A DNA stretch of 8,126 nucleotides from Actinomycetota bacterium (GCA_018895315.1 JAHIOK010000107.1:1-8126); one strand, 5' to 3'. Numbered from the stretch's first letter, positions 1 to 6,379 are shown. Translations and numbers: made by a program. Notes: generated by a model not told the origin, from the sequence alone.

Positions 1-1580
1 AGGATCAGGGCGACATCGCCGGTCGAGCCGAAGTGGGTGGTGTCGTCGACCTGGATCTCGTGCTCCACGTCGCGGTAGTAGCGGTTCACGCCGATCATCA
101 GCACAGAGAGGATCGGAATGGCAAGGAACACGAGCCAGGCGCCGTGGGTGAACTTCGTGATCGTGACGATGACCAGCACCAGGATCGTCATCGAGGCGCC
201 GAGGGTGTTGATGACCAGTCCCTTGCGGTGCTGATACGACTCGGACCGGGCGGACTTCTGTCTGCGTGCCTCCGGCGACAGCAGCGACATCTTCCGCATC
301 TGGCCTCGCCAGTGCTTCACCATGCCGATCTGGCCGAGTGAGAACGAGACGAAGACGCCGATGATGTAGAGCTGGATCAGGGTGGTCAGATTGGCCTGGT
401 AGACGATCAGTACGACGATCGCGCCGATGCCGAGCAGGATCATGCCGTTGGAGTAGACCAGGCGGTCACCGCGAGTGTTCAGAGCCTTCGGGGCGTAGCC
501 GTCGCGCGCCAGCACGGACCCCAACAGCGGGAAGCCGTTGAAGGCCGTGTTCGCCGCGAGCAGCAGGACCAGGGCGGTCGCGGCCTGGATCACGAAGAAC
601 AGCACCGATCCTGCCCCGAAGGTGGCGCTGGCGACCTGCGCCATGAGGCTCGGCTGCGGCACGTTCGCGCAGTCGAACCCGATGAGGTGGCACGGATCCT
701 CGGAGTAGTGCACACCGGAGACGAGCGCGATCACGGTGAGGCCCGCGAACAGCAGGATGGCGATGGTTCCCATCATCGTCAACGTCATCTGAGCGTTCTT
801 GATCTTGGGCTTGCGGAATGCCGGCACGCCGTTCGACACGGCCTCGACGCCCGTCAGGGCCGAGCATCCGCTCGAGAAGGCACGCAAGACCAGCAGAATG
901 ACGGCGGCCTGGGTGAGGTCTTCGGCCTGTACGCCATATTGGGCGCTGGAGGCGACGGGCGGGTCTCCGAGCGCCCAGCGCACGAGACCGACGACGATCA
1001 TCACGCCGACGGAGCCGATGAACACGTACGTCGGGATCGCGAAGGCACGAGATGCTTCGCGCACACCGCGAAGGTTCATCAGGATGATCAGGACGACGAA
1101 GAGGACGGCGAGCTCGACCCTGAAGGAGTTGAGGCCGGGCAGCGCCGAGATGATGTTGTCGACACCGGACGCGACCGACACGGCGACCGTCAGGACGTAG
1201 TCGACCAGCAGTGCCGAGGCCACGACGACCGCGGGCACCTCGCCGAGGTTCTTACGCGCCACCTCGTAGTCGCCGCCGCCCGAGGGGTACGCCTTGATCA
1301 GCTGGCGATAGGAGATGACCACCACGATCAGGAGGGAAACGACGGCTGCCGCGATCCACGGGCTGAACGACAGGAAGACGAGACCGCCGGTCAGCAGAAT
1401 CATCAGCAGCTCTTGCGGCGCGTACGCCACCGACGACAGCGCATCGGACGCGAAGATCGGCAACGCCATCCGCTTTTGGAGCAGATGCTCGTCTGCCGTC
1501 TCGGAGGCGAGCGGGTCGCCGATCAGGATCCTCTTCGCGATGGGCGTCTCAGGCCCCTGCTCGCGACTCTCGTTCGTCAC
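1..1580 (-). CDS. kimA: KimA-type APC-superfamily potassium/proton symporter (C-terminus off the window)
   Basis: Integral membrane importer, most like Bacillus subtilis KimA (YdaO), a high-affinity K+/H+ symporter of the APC superfamily. About 526 residues are visible. The N-terminus reads KRILIGDPLAS, followed by a conserved first helix with ASDALSSVAY (Asp about 46, Tyr about 53). Next come SYRQLIKAYPSGGG, LLVDYVLTVAVS (Asp about 128, Thr about 132), the signature AFSSGCSALTGVEAVSN (Glu about 246), LAANTAFNGFPLL and RGDRLVYSNG. These match my memory of KimA, including residues placed in its K+ site. About twelve hydrophobic stretches fit the fold. The cytoplasmic UspA-like C-terminal domain expected in KimA lies beyond position 1. 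The GTG start at 1580 was chosen because KimA homology begins just after it and a TANNNT box lies 8 nt upstream; no Shine-Dalgarno is visible. It is divergent from the GntR gene. A general amino-acid permease is the alternative, but the family-specific motifs argue against it. Confidence 0.86.
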   Translation of the reverse strand, partial: MTNESREQGPETPIAKRILIGDPLASETADEHLLQKRMALPIFASDALSSVAYAPQELLMILLTGGLVFLSFSPWIAAAVVSLLIVVVISYRQLIKAYPSGGGDYEVARKNLGEVPAVVVASALLVDYVLTVAVSVASGVDNIISALPGLNSFRVELAVLFVVLIILMNLRGVREASRAFAIPTYVFIGSVGVMIVVGLVRWALGDPPVASSAQYGVQAEDLTQAAVILLVLRAFSSGCSALTGVEAVSNGVPAFRKPKIKNAQMTLTMMGTIAILLFAGLTVIALVSGVHYSEDPCHLIGFDCANVPQPSLMAQVASATFGAGSVLFFVIQAATALVLLLAANTAFNGFPLLGSVLARDGYAPKALNTRGDRLVYSNGMILLGIGAIVVLIVYQANLTTLIQLYIIGVFVSFSLGQIGMVKHWRGQMRKMSLLSPEARRQKSARSESYQHRKGLVINTLGASMTILVLVIVTITKFTHGAWLVFLAIPILSVLMIGVNRYYRDVEHEIQVDDTTHFGSTGDVALI

Positions 1581-1588
1581 GAGGCGTG

Positions 1589-1618
1589 ACGCTACGCCAG
1601 TCGAGGCGACTAATGCAA
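1589..1618 (-). promoter_or_regulatory. Putative leaderless promoter of the KimA-like gene
   Basis: On the minus strand a TTGCAT (1613-1618) is followed after 18 nt by TAGCGT (1589-1594). The latter matches the actinobacterial -10 pattern TANNNT and ends 8 nt before the GTG start at 1580. This spacing would place the transcription start at or next to the start codon, which agrees with the lack of a ribosome binding site. The -35 match is modest (TTG only). Confidence 0.45.
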
Positions 1619-1637
1619 TCCGACGCGGCGGTCGTTA

Positions 1638-1652
1638 CCGGGATATTCCCGG
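1638..1652. promoter_or_regulatory. Palindrome in the divergent region, candidate operator
   Basis: CCGGGA-TAT-TCCCGG is a perfect dyad with 6-nt arms and a 3-nt centre. It lies about 20 bp upstream of the putative -35 of the KimA-like gene and about 75 bp upstream of the putative -10 of the GntR gene. It could be an operator for the adjacent regulator or for another protein. It does not resemble the classic FadR-type consensus, so the binding partner is unknown. Confidence 0.35.
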
Positions 1653-1725
1653 CATCGCCGCCTGGAGGGGGTTCGCTGGGGGGTGAGGTGGCCGATTGCG
1701 CCCGCTACTGCTCTGAAATACCAGA

Positions 1726-1754
1726 TGCTAGAGTCGCCCAACGACTCGAAGGAA
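1726..1754 (+). promoter_or_regulatory. Extended -10 promoter, overlapping dyad and RBS of the GntR gene
   Basis: TGC-TAGAGT (1726-1734) is an extended -10 element; no good -35 is seen, which is common for extended -10 promoters. A perfect dyad GAGTCG-CCCAA-CGACTC (1731-1747) starts inside the -10 and runs across the expected transcription start near 1741. A Shine-Dalgarno AAGGAA (1749-1754) lies 4 nt before the ATG at 1759. A protein bound to the dyad would block RNA polymerase, so autorepression by the GntR product is plausible. Confidence 0.45.
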
Positions 1755-1758
1755 TGAC

Positions 1759-2418
1759 ATGCCGGTACCTCGCTCGGAGATCATCGAACGCTCGTCATTG
1801 CGCGATGTATCGCGCGACCGACTCAAGGCCGCCATCCTCGATGGCACGTTCGAGCCGGGTGAGCGACTGCACGACGCAGAGCTGATGGAATGGCTCGGCG
1901 TCTCGCGCACACCGTTGCGTGAAGCGATCAACGATCTCGTGCGAATGGGCCTCGTCGAGACCGAGGCGCAGAGATTCACGCGCGTCGTGAGCCCCGATCT
2001 GCCGCGCACTCCCGAGGTCATCACGACGCTCGGGGCGGTGCTGAGCGGTATCAGCCGCGACGTGGCAGTCTCCGCAGACGCAGAGGCCCGCGAGGCGCTC
2101 GCCCGCCGCGTAGCGCCCGCGGTTGATGCCGCAGAGCGCAAGGATTCCGCGGCGATGGAGGCCGCAGTGGCCGACCTGTTCACCGCCATGGTCGCGAGCG
2201 CCCCGACCGAACTGCTGCGGAGGGCGACGGCCGACACCGTCGATGCGCTGCTGTACAAGTACGCGATCGCTCCGCTGCCGCTCGAGCTCGAGGTGGACTG
2301 GGCGAATGTCGAGTCGCGGCTGCGTCGACTCGCGGCCGCGCTCCGCGCCGGGCACGGCGTAGAGGCGCAGCTCTCGGTTTCGGTGCTTCTCCAGGTCGCC
2401 GAGCGCGCCGAGAACTGA
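1759..2418 (+). CDS. GntR-family transcriptional regulator, FadR-like, with atypical C-terminal domain
   Basis: DNA-binding regulator of 219 residues, the usual length for the FadR/FCD branch of GntR. The N-terminal winged helix-turn-helix covers about residues 12-78. The segment ILDGTFEPGERLHDAELMEW followed by LGVSRTPLREAINDL (about 26-60) and MGLVE is typical of the family, with Arg50, Thr51, Pro52, Arg54 and Glu55 in the recognition helix. The C-terminal part (about 85-219) is alpha-helical and fits an FCD effector domain by length. However, the usual FH is FT here (Phe141-Thr142), and the last helix carries Val where the final His is expected, so the metal site seems lost and the ligand cannot be guessed. 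The ATG at 1759 has a good Shine-Dalgarno (AAGGAA). The gene is divergent from the KimA-like gene and convergent with the M20 hydrolase. Either could be a target; neither is shown. Confidence 0.88.
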   Translation: MPVPRSEIIERSSLRDVSRDRLKAAILDGTFEPGERLHDAELMEWLGVSRTPLREAINDLVRMGLVETEAQRFTRVVSPDLPRTPEVITTLGAVLSGISRDVAVSADAEAREALARRVAPAVDAAERKDSAAMEAAVADLFTAMVASAPTELLRRATADTVDALLYKYAIAPLPLELEVDWANVESRLRRLAAALRAGHGVEAQLSVSVLLQVAERAEN

Positions 2419-2431
2419 GCGACGAACGGCC

Positions 2432-2460
2432 GTGCGGCGCAGCGCCCGCTGTGGTCGCAC
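2432..2460 (+). terminator. GC-rich hairpin downstream of the GntR gene
   Basis: GTGCG (2432-2436) pairs with CGCAC (2456-2460), and inside it GGC (2436-2438) can pair with GCC (2444-2446). It lies 13 nt after the GntR stop. There is no T-run after the stem, so it would be an imperfect, possibly Rho-assisted terminator. Confidence 0.25.
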
Positions 2461-2518
2461 GCGAGAACCGAACGTGCTGCGGGTTCACTGAGAGCGGCCT
2501 GCGAGAACGTCTGTCGCG

Positions 2519-2547
2519 TGGAAAACACCACTGATATTTCATAGACT
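2519..2547 (+). promoter_or_regulatory. Plausible promoter in an AT-rich patch
   Basis: TGGAAA (2519-2524), a 17-nt spacer, then TAGACT (2542-2547) fits an actinobacterial housekeeping promoter with a 4/6 match at -35 and TANNNT at -10. The surroundings are clearly more AT-rich than the rest of the window. It points toward the short ORF at 2577 and then into the antisense strand of the M20 gene. Confidence 0.35.
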
Positions 2548-2576
2548 TAGATGGTCAGAGGAAATCCAGGGTTCCA

Positions 2577-2744
2577 ATGACAGTGAAGTCCGAGGGATCG
2601 ACGCACCGGGATGCGACGAGTCCCCTCCCAGAGGCTTTGCGCCCGGGAGATCCTCACCATCGGCGGGCCTGCCGCGGGGTGTTTCTCGGTCCGACCCCGT
2701 TCGTCCTCACCCCCGGAGGGGCTGGCGGGGTCGGAGCCCCCTGA
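2577..2744 (+). CDS. Doubtful 55-codon ORF, possibly a gene remnant
   Basis: The ORF starts with ATG at 2577, begins MTVKSEGSTHRDATSPLPEA and ends at a TGA at 2742-2744. AGGG at 2568-2571 sits 5 nt before the ATG and a plausible promoter is 30 nt further upstream. The first 25 codons look protein-like (charged, mixed composition). The last 25 are Gly/Pro-rich and overlap the inverted repeat beside the M20 stop, so they are unlikely to have evolved as protein. I recognise no family. It may be the beginning of a gene cut short by deletion, a leader peptide, or chance. No membrane segment or signal peptide is seen. Confidence 0.2.
   Translation: MTVKSEGSTHRDATSPLPEALRPGDPHHRRACRGVFLGPTPFVLTPGGAGGVGAP
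2690..2735 (-). terminator. Long inverted repeat after the M20 hydrolase gene
   Basis: TCCGACCCC (2690-2698) and GGGGTCGGA (2727-2735) are perfect 9-nt arms, with a smaller CCCC/GGGG stem nested inside (2711-2714 with 2718-2721). It begins about 11 nt beyond the M20 stop codon in the direction of transcription. No U-tract follows. It is the best terminator candidate for this gene and could also act on transcripts from the other side. Confidence 0.45.
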
Positions 2745-2746
2745 TC

Positions 2747-3967
2747 TCAGCGCGCGGTGAGGAACTCCCGCGCGGCCACCACGAGATTCTCGACACCGCG
2801 GTCGATGGTCGGGTGGATCACCGGAGCGAAGTACGGCGAGTGGTTCGTCGGAATCTCGCTCTCCATCGTTCCCGCGGCCATCGCTGCCGCGAACTTCTGC
2901 GGATCGACGCCGCCCCAGAACCAGAACACCAGGGGAACGCCCGCGTCGCGCGCGAACCACGACACATCTTCACTGCCCGTGAACATGCCCGGGTCGACGA
3001 CCGACTCCGCGCCGAAAGTGCGCTCGAACGCGCCGACCAGGCGGGCCGTGGCATCCGGGTCGTTGATCGTCGGCGGCAGCGTGTGATCCGTGACGATCGT
3101 GGGCGGCTGCGGAGCATCGGATGCCGCGGACTCGGCCCGGACGATGCGCTCGACCTTCGCCAGCACGCGATCGCGCGCGGCGTCGTCGGGGTAGCGCAGG
3201 CTGAGTTCGAGCGTCGCCTCGGCCGGGATGATGTTGTTCTTCAAGCCCGCGTGGATCGAGCCCACGGTGACCACGGCGACATCGCGGGGATCGGTCTCGC
3301 GCGACACGACGGTCTGGAGGCGCATCACCGTGGCGGCGGCCATCACGATCGGGTCGATCGTCGAGTGCGGGCGCGAGCCGTGGCCACCGCGTCCGTGCAA
3401 CGTGACGGTCAGGCCATCGGAGGCCGCCATCTGCGTGCCGGGCCGCACACCGATGACACCGGCGGGCAGGGGGGTCACGTGCTGACCGAGCACGATGTCG
3501 GGCTTCGGGAAGCGCTCGAGCGCGCCGTCGGCAATCATCGCCTGCGAGCCCGCGCCGTGCTCCTCAGCGGGCTGGAATACGGCGACGATCGTGCCTGCCC
3601 ATTCGCCCTTGGTGTCGACGAGTCGTTCGAGGGCGCCGAGGAGCGCGGTGACGTGCATGTCGTGCCCGCATGCATGCATGACCGGCACGTTCGTCCCGCG
3701 CGGGTCGGTGCCGCGCGCCGTGCTGGCGTACTCGAGTCCGGTGAGCTCCTCGACCGGCAGGGCGTCCATGTCGGCGCGGAGCCAGACCACGGGCCCCTCG
3801 CCGTTGCGGATCACGCCGAGCACCCCGGTCTTGCCGATGCCCTCTTCGAATTCGATACCCAGTTCGCGCAATCTGTCGACGACGATCCCTGCGGTGCGTG
3901 TCTCCTGGAACGAGAGCTCGGGATGGCGGTGCAGGTCGACGTAGATCGCTTCGAGGTCGAGTGTCAT
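2747..3967 (-). CDS. M20-family metallo-amidohydrolase (N-acyl amino acid / hippurate hydrolase-like)
   Basis: Cytoplasmic zinc or manganese hydrolase that splits the amide bond of an N-acylated amino acid or similar conjugate; the exact substrate is not readable. The protein has 406 residues, normal for M20D enzymes. Visible motifs are DLHRHPELSFQE (11-22), LRADMDALP (63-71, Asp66), MHACGHDMH (97-105, metal ligands Cys100 and His102), FQPAEEHGAG (131-140, Glu135 and Glu136), GQH (His163), the dimerisation-domain sequence HGRGGHGSRPH (191-201), FTGSEDVSWF (329-338) and NHSPYF (His376). All catalytic and metal residues are present. The ATG at 3967 was chosen over an in-frame ATG 21 codons upstream because family homology starts right after it and a TANNNT box lies 7 nt before it. 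It lies downstream of the glucosidase in the same direction with 102 bp between, but probably has its own promoter. No dedicated transporter is adjacent. Confidence 0.9.
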   Translation of the reverse strand: MTLDLEAIYVDLHRHPELSFQETRTAGIVVDRLRELGIEFEEGIGKTGVLGVIRNGEGPVVWLRADMDALPVEELTGLEYASTARGTDPRGTNVPVMHACGHDMHVTALLGALERLVDTKGEWAGTIVAVFQPAEEHGAGSQAMIADGALERFPKPDIVLGQHVTPLPAGVIGVRPGTQMAASDGLTVTLHGRGGHGSRPHSTIDPIVMAAATVMRLQTVVSRETDPRDVAVVTVGSIHAGLKNNIIPAEATLELSLRYPDDAARDRVLAKVERIVRAESAASDAPQPPTIVTDHTLPPTINDPDATARLVGAFERTFGAESVVDPGMFTGSEDVSWFARDAGVPLVFWFWGGVDPQKFAAAMAAGTMESEIPTNHSPYFAPVIHPTIDRGVENLVVAAREFLTAR

Positions 3968-3974
3968 GCCTTCG

Positions 3975-3980
3975 AGCGTA
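3975..3980 (-). promoter_or_regulatory. Putative -10 box of a leaderless M20 gene
   Basis: TACGCT on the minus strand ends 7 nt before the ATG at 3967, so transcription would start at or next to the start codon. The only purine-rich stretch (GAAGG) is 1 nt from the ATG, too close for a normal Shine-Dalgarno. No convincing -35 was found. Confidence 0.35.
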
Positions 3981-4033
3981 TCCCCGTGCGTCCGATCATC
4001 TCCCGTTCCCCCGGCGCATTTCGGGCCCACGCA

Positions 4034-4047
4034 GCGACGAGCGTCGC
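4034..4047 (-). terminator. Short hairpin downstream of the alpha-glucosidase gene
   Basis: Perfect 5-nt arms GCGAC (4034-4038) and GTCGC (4043-4047) with a 4-nt loop lie about 22 nt past the glucosidase stop. No U-tract follows, so termination is only a possibility and readthrough into the M20 gene is not excluded. Confidence 0.2.
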
Positions 4048-4069
4048 CGATATGCGACCGGCTGCTGCG

Positions 4070-5758
4070 TCAGTGGCGCTCGAGCCACACCGTCGTGTCG
4101 ACGGGGAGCGTGTCGCCGGTGAGGCGTTCACTCGTGACGATGACCGTTCCCGCGGGGATCGCGATGGGCGTCTCGCCGAGGTTGGCGATGACCGTCACAT
4201 TCCCGTTGTGGAACGCGATCACGTCGTCACCGAGGCCGTCGACCCACTCGAGCGCGCTCACTCCGAGGTCGCGCGCTCGACGCTCGGCGAGCAGCGCGCG
4301 GTAGAGCGAGAGAGTGGATGCCGGGTCGTCCACCTGAACGTCGCGGGCGAACGTCGCCCATTCCGCCGGCTGCGGCAGCCACGAGGCGCCGTCGGGGCTG
4401 AAGCCGTAGGCGGGGCCGGTGGCGTCCCAGGGCAGGGGCACGCGGCATCCGTCGCGTCCGTAGCGCTCGCCCTTGGTGCGGAACCAGGTGGGGTCCTGGC
4501 GTGCGTCGTCGGAGATGTCGATGACCTCGGGCAGGCCGAGCTCTTCGCCCTGATACAGGTACGCCGATCCCGGCAGCGCCAGCATCACGCTCGTCGCGGC
4601 GCGCGCACGGCGAAGACCGACGTCGGCGATCGGCGTTCCCGGGGAGTTCGGGCCGATGCCGAAGCCCTGGGGATTCTCGGCGGTCAGTGCGAGCCGCGAG
4701 GCGTGTCGCACGACATCGTGGTTGGACAGCACCCACGTGCTCGGTGCGCCGACCGCGGGGTACGCGCGCAGCGACTCGGTGATCACGGCGCGGAGCTTCG
4801 CGGCATCCCACGCGGTCTCGAGGTACTCGAAGTTGAACGCCTGATGCATCTCGTCGGGGCGCACCCACAGTGCGGTCTTCTCGATCGTGGGCAGCCACGC
4901 TTCGGCGCAGAGTGCGCGGTCGCCGTCGTACTCTGCGAGCACGCCGTGCCAGTCGCGGTAGACCTCGTGCACTCCCGGCTGACCCCAGTACGGCACGTCG
5001 GCCTCGTCGCCGCCCATCGAGCCACTTTCGGGATCGGGTGTGTAGTCGGGCAGGCCGGCCTCCTTGACCAGGCCGTGCGCGACATCCACGCGGAAGCCGT
5101 CGGTGCCGCGGTCGAGCCAGAACCGCAGGATGCGGCGGAATTCGGCGCGCACCACCTCGTTCGACCAGTCGAAGTCGGGCTGGCTGGTGTCGAAGAGGTG
5201 CAGGTACCACTGTCCGGGAGTTCCGTCGGCCTCGGTGACGCGCGTCCAGGCATCGCCACCGAACACCGACTCCCAATTGTTCGGGGGCAGCTCGCCGTTC
5301 TCGCCCTTGCCGTCGCGGAACATGTACCGCGCACGCTCAGCGCTGCCGGGGGCGGCTGCCAGGGCCTCCTGGAACCAGACGTGCTGGTCGGAGGAGTGGT
5401 TGGGAACGAGGTCGACGATCACGCGGATGCCGCGGGCGTGGGCCGCCTCGAGCATGTCGTCGAAGTCGCCCAGAGTGCCGAAGAGCGGGTCGACGTCGCA
5501 GTAGTCGGCGACGTCGTAGCCGGCGTCCTTCTGCGGCGAGGTCATGAACGGACTCAGCCAGATCGCGTCGACGCCGAGCTGCTTCAGATCGTCGAGGTGG
5601 GTGGTCACTCCGGGCAGGTCGCCGATGCCGTCGCCCGAGGCATCCGCGAAGGAACGCGGGTAGATCTGGTAGATGACGGCGCTGCGCCACCATTCCGAAC
5701 CGACGGTGGATGCTGCCGCGGAGGCGTCAGCGAGAGCAGTCATGTCGTGCGAGGGCAT
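4070..5758 (-). CDS. GH13 alpha-glucosidase (oligo-glucosidase type)
   Basis: Cytoplasmic glycoside hydrolase that releases glucose from the non-reducing ends of maltose- or isomalto-type oligosaccharides. It has 562 residues and no signal peptide. The (beta/alpha)8 barrel begins with WWRSAVIYQIYPRSF (23-37) and GDLPGV (46-51). All GH13 conserved regions are present: AGYDV (79-83), region I DLVPNH (116-121), region II GFRVDVAHG with nucleophile Asp225, region III CAEAW with acid/base Glu286, and region IV SNHD with Asp348. QPDFDW (193-198) and YQGEELGLPEV (402-412) point to the oligo-1,6-/alpha-glucosidase group, in style the actinobacterial branch (subfamily 30 is my guess). A small beta-sheet C-terminal domain follows from about residue 480. 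The ATG at 5758 has a TANNNT box 7 nt upstream; the Met at 5743 is an alternative. No sugar transporter or LacI regulator is adjacent. It is divergent from apt. Confidence 0.92.
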   Translation of the reverse strand: MPSHDMTALADASAAASTVGSEWWRSAVIYQIYPRSFADASGDGIGDLPGVTTHLDDLKQLGVDAIWLSPFMTSPQKDAGYDVADYCDVDPLFGTLGDFDDMLEAAHARGIRVIVDLVPNHSSDQHVWFQEALAAAPGSAERARYMFRDGKGENGELPPNNWESVFGGDAWTRVTEADGTPGQWYLHLFDTSQPDFDWSNEVVRAEFRRILRFWLDRGTDGFRVDVAHGLVKEAGLPDYTPDPESGSMGGDEADVPYWGQPGVHEVYRDWHGVLAEYDGDRALCAEAWLPTIEKTALWVRPDEMHQAFNFEYLETAWDAAKLRAVITESLRAYPAVGAPSTWVLSNHDVVRHASRLALTAENPQGFGIGPNSPGTPIADVGLRRARAATSVMLALPGSAYLYQGEELGLPEVIDISDDARQDPTWFRTKGERYGRDGCRVPLPWDATGPAYGFSPDGASWLPQPAEWATFARDVQVDDPASTLSLYRALLAERRARDLGVSALEWVDGLGDDVIAFHNGNVTVIANLGETPIAIPAGTVIVTSERLTGDTLPVDTTVWLERH

Positions 5759-5765
5759 GGGTTCC

Positions 5766-5771
5766 AGGGTA
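5766..5771 (-). promoter_or_regulatory. Putative -10 box of the alpha-glucosidase gene
   Basis: TACCCT on the minus strand ends 7 nt before the ATG at 5758, with no Shine-Dalgarno in between, suggesting a leaderless transcript. It lies back to back with the apt -10 box, 53 bp apart, so the two promoters share one short regulatory region. Confidence 0.4.
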
Positions 5772-5824
5772 AAGGAACGCGTGACGTGTTCGGGGCCGCC
5801 GCGAGTGCGCCGGTTGTTGCCGAG

Positions 5825-5830
5825 TAGGGT
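5825..5830 (+). promoter_or_regulatory. Putative -10 box of apt
   Basis: TAGGGT ends 6 nt before the GTG start at 5837, again the leaderless arrangement. GTGAG within 5829-5833 is too weak and too close to be a convincing ribosome binding site. No good -35 is visible. Confidence 0.4.
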
Positions 5831-5836
5831 GAGCCG

Positions 5837-6364
5837 GTGCAGACTTCCGACGCCCTCACCCGTGCCGAGTCGCTCATCGCGATCGTGCCCGACTACCCCG
5901 AACAGGGCATCGTCTTCCGCGACATCGCGCCGCTGCTGGCGGATGCCGCGGCTCTCCGCGCCAGCATCGACGCCCTGATCGCGCCTTTCGCGGGCCGATT
6001 CGACGTCGTGGCCGGCATCGAGGCGCGCGGGTTCCTGCTGGCGGCGGCCGCGGCGATCATGGCCGATGTCGGTCTGGTGCCGATCCGCAAGGCCGGCAAG
6101 CTGCCCCGACCTGCGGCATCCGTGGACTATGCCCTCGAGTACGGCACCGCGACCGTCGAGATGCACGACGACCTCGTCGCCGGCACCCGGGTGCTGCTGC
6201 TCGACGATGTGCTCGCCACCGGCGGCACGCTCGCCGCCGGCCGCGAACTCGTCGAAACGCTCGGATACTCCGTCGCCGGCATCGCCGTGCTGATGGAGCT
6301 CGACGCGCTCGGCGGCCGCGCGGCCCTCGGCGACGACTCCGTGCACGCCGTCTTCCACGCCTGA
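5837..6364 (+). CDS. apt: Adenine phosphoribosyltransferase
   Basis: Cytoplasmic purine-salvage enzyme converting adenine and PRPP to AMP and pyrophosphate. It has 175 residues, the usual length. The N-terminal IPDFPKPGI-like hood appears as VPDYPEQGIVFRDIAPLL (17-34). VAGIEARGF (58-66) is typical of APT, as are VPIRKAGKLP (81-90) and SVDYALEYGT (95-104). The PRPP-binding loop is LLLDDVLATGGT (120-131) with Asp123 and Asp124. The GTG start places the protein 16 residues before the first conserved block, as expected. It is divergent from the alpha-glucosidase and convergent with guanine deaminase, a second purine-salvage enzyme, with a large inverted repeat between them. I see no frameshift and no missing key residue. 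Confidence 0.95.
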   Translation: MQTSDALTRAESLIAIVPDYPEQGIVFRDIAPLLADAAALRASIDALIAPFAGRFDVVAGIEARGFLLAAAAAIMADVGLVPIRKAGKLPRPAASVDYALEYGTATVEMHDDLVAGTRVLLLDDVLATGGTLAAGRELVETLGYSVAGIAVLMELDALGGRAALGDDSVHAVFHA

Positions 6365-6379
6365 GACCCCACGGCGTTT

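Larger units (their letters stand above)
2419..2746. other. Gap between convergent genes with promoter-like and hairpin elements
   Basis: This 328-bp stretch between the GntR and M20 stop codons holds a GC-rich hairpin after the GntR gene (2432-2460), a local AT-rich patch (about 2520-2565) with a plausible plus-strand promoter (2519-2547), a doubtful 55-codon ORF (2577-2744), and a long inverted repeat next to the M20 stop (2690-2735). In another frame, about 2651-2683 can be read as EILTIGGPAAG, but nothing extends it into a known protein. No tRNA or known riboswitch was recognised. A decayed gene or a small RNA locus are both possible. Confidence 0.5.

Noticed and set aside
687..1589. A 300-codon plus-strand frame opposite the KimA-like gene
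   Set aside because: It is antisense to a strongly conserved transporter, its composition is His/Asp/Arg/Gln-rich and it shows no domain.
1728..2531. Minus-strand Ser/Arg/Ala-rich frames over the GntR gene
   Set aside because: They are antisense to a clear GntR protein with its own ribosome binding site. The Ser/Arg-rich composition is typical of a reversed GC-rich coding strand.
2651..2683. EILTIGGPAAG reading in a second frame of the gap
   Set aside because: It looks protein-like but is only about 11 codons long, has no start nearby and does not join the ORF at 2577 without a frameshift. It is too short to call a pseudogene.
2813..5827. A 1004-codon plus-strand open frame
   Set aside because: It runs antisense across the complete M20 hydrolase and most of the GH13 gene, both of which have full catalytic motifs. 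Its translation is rich in Arg, His, Asp and Gly with no recognisable domain. It is a by-product of high GC at third positions.
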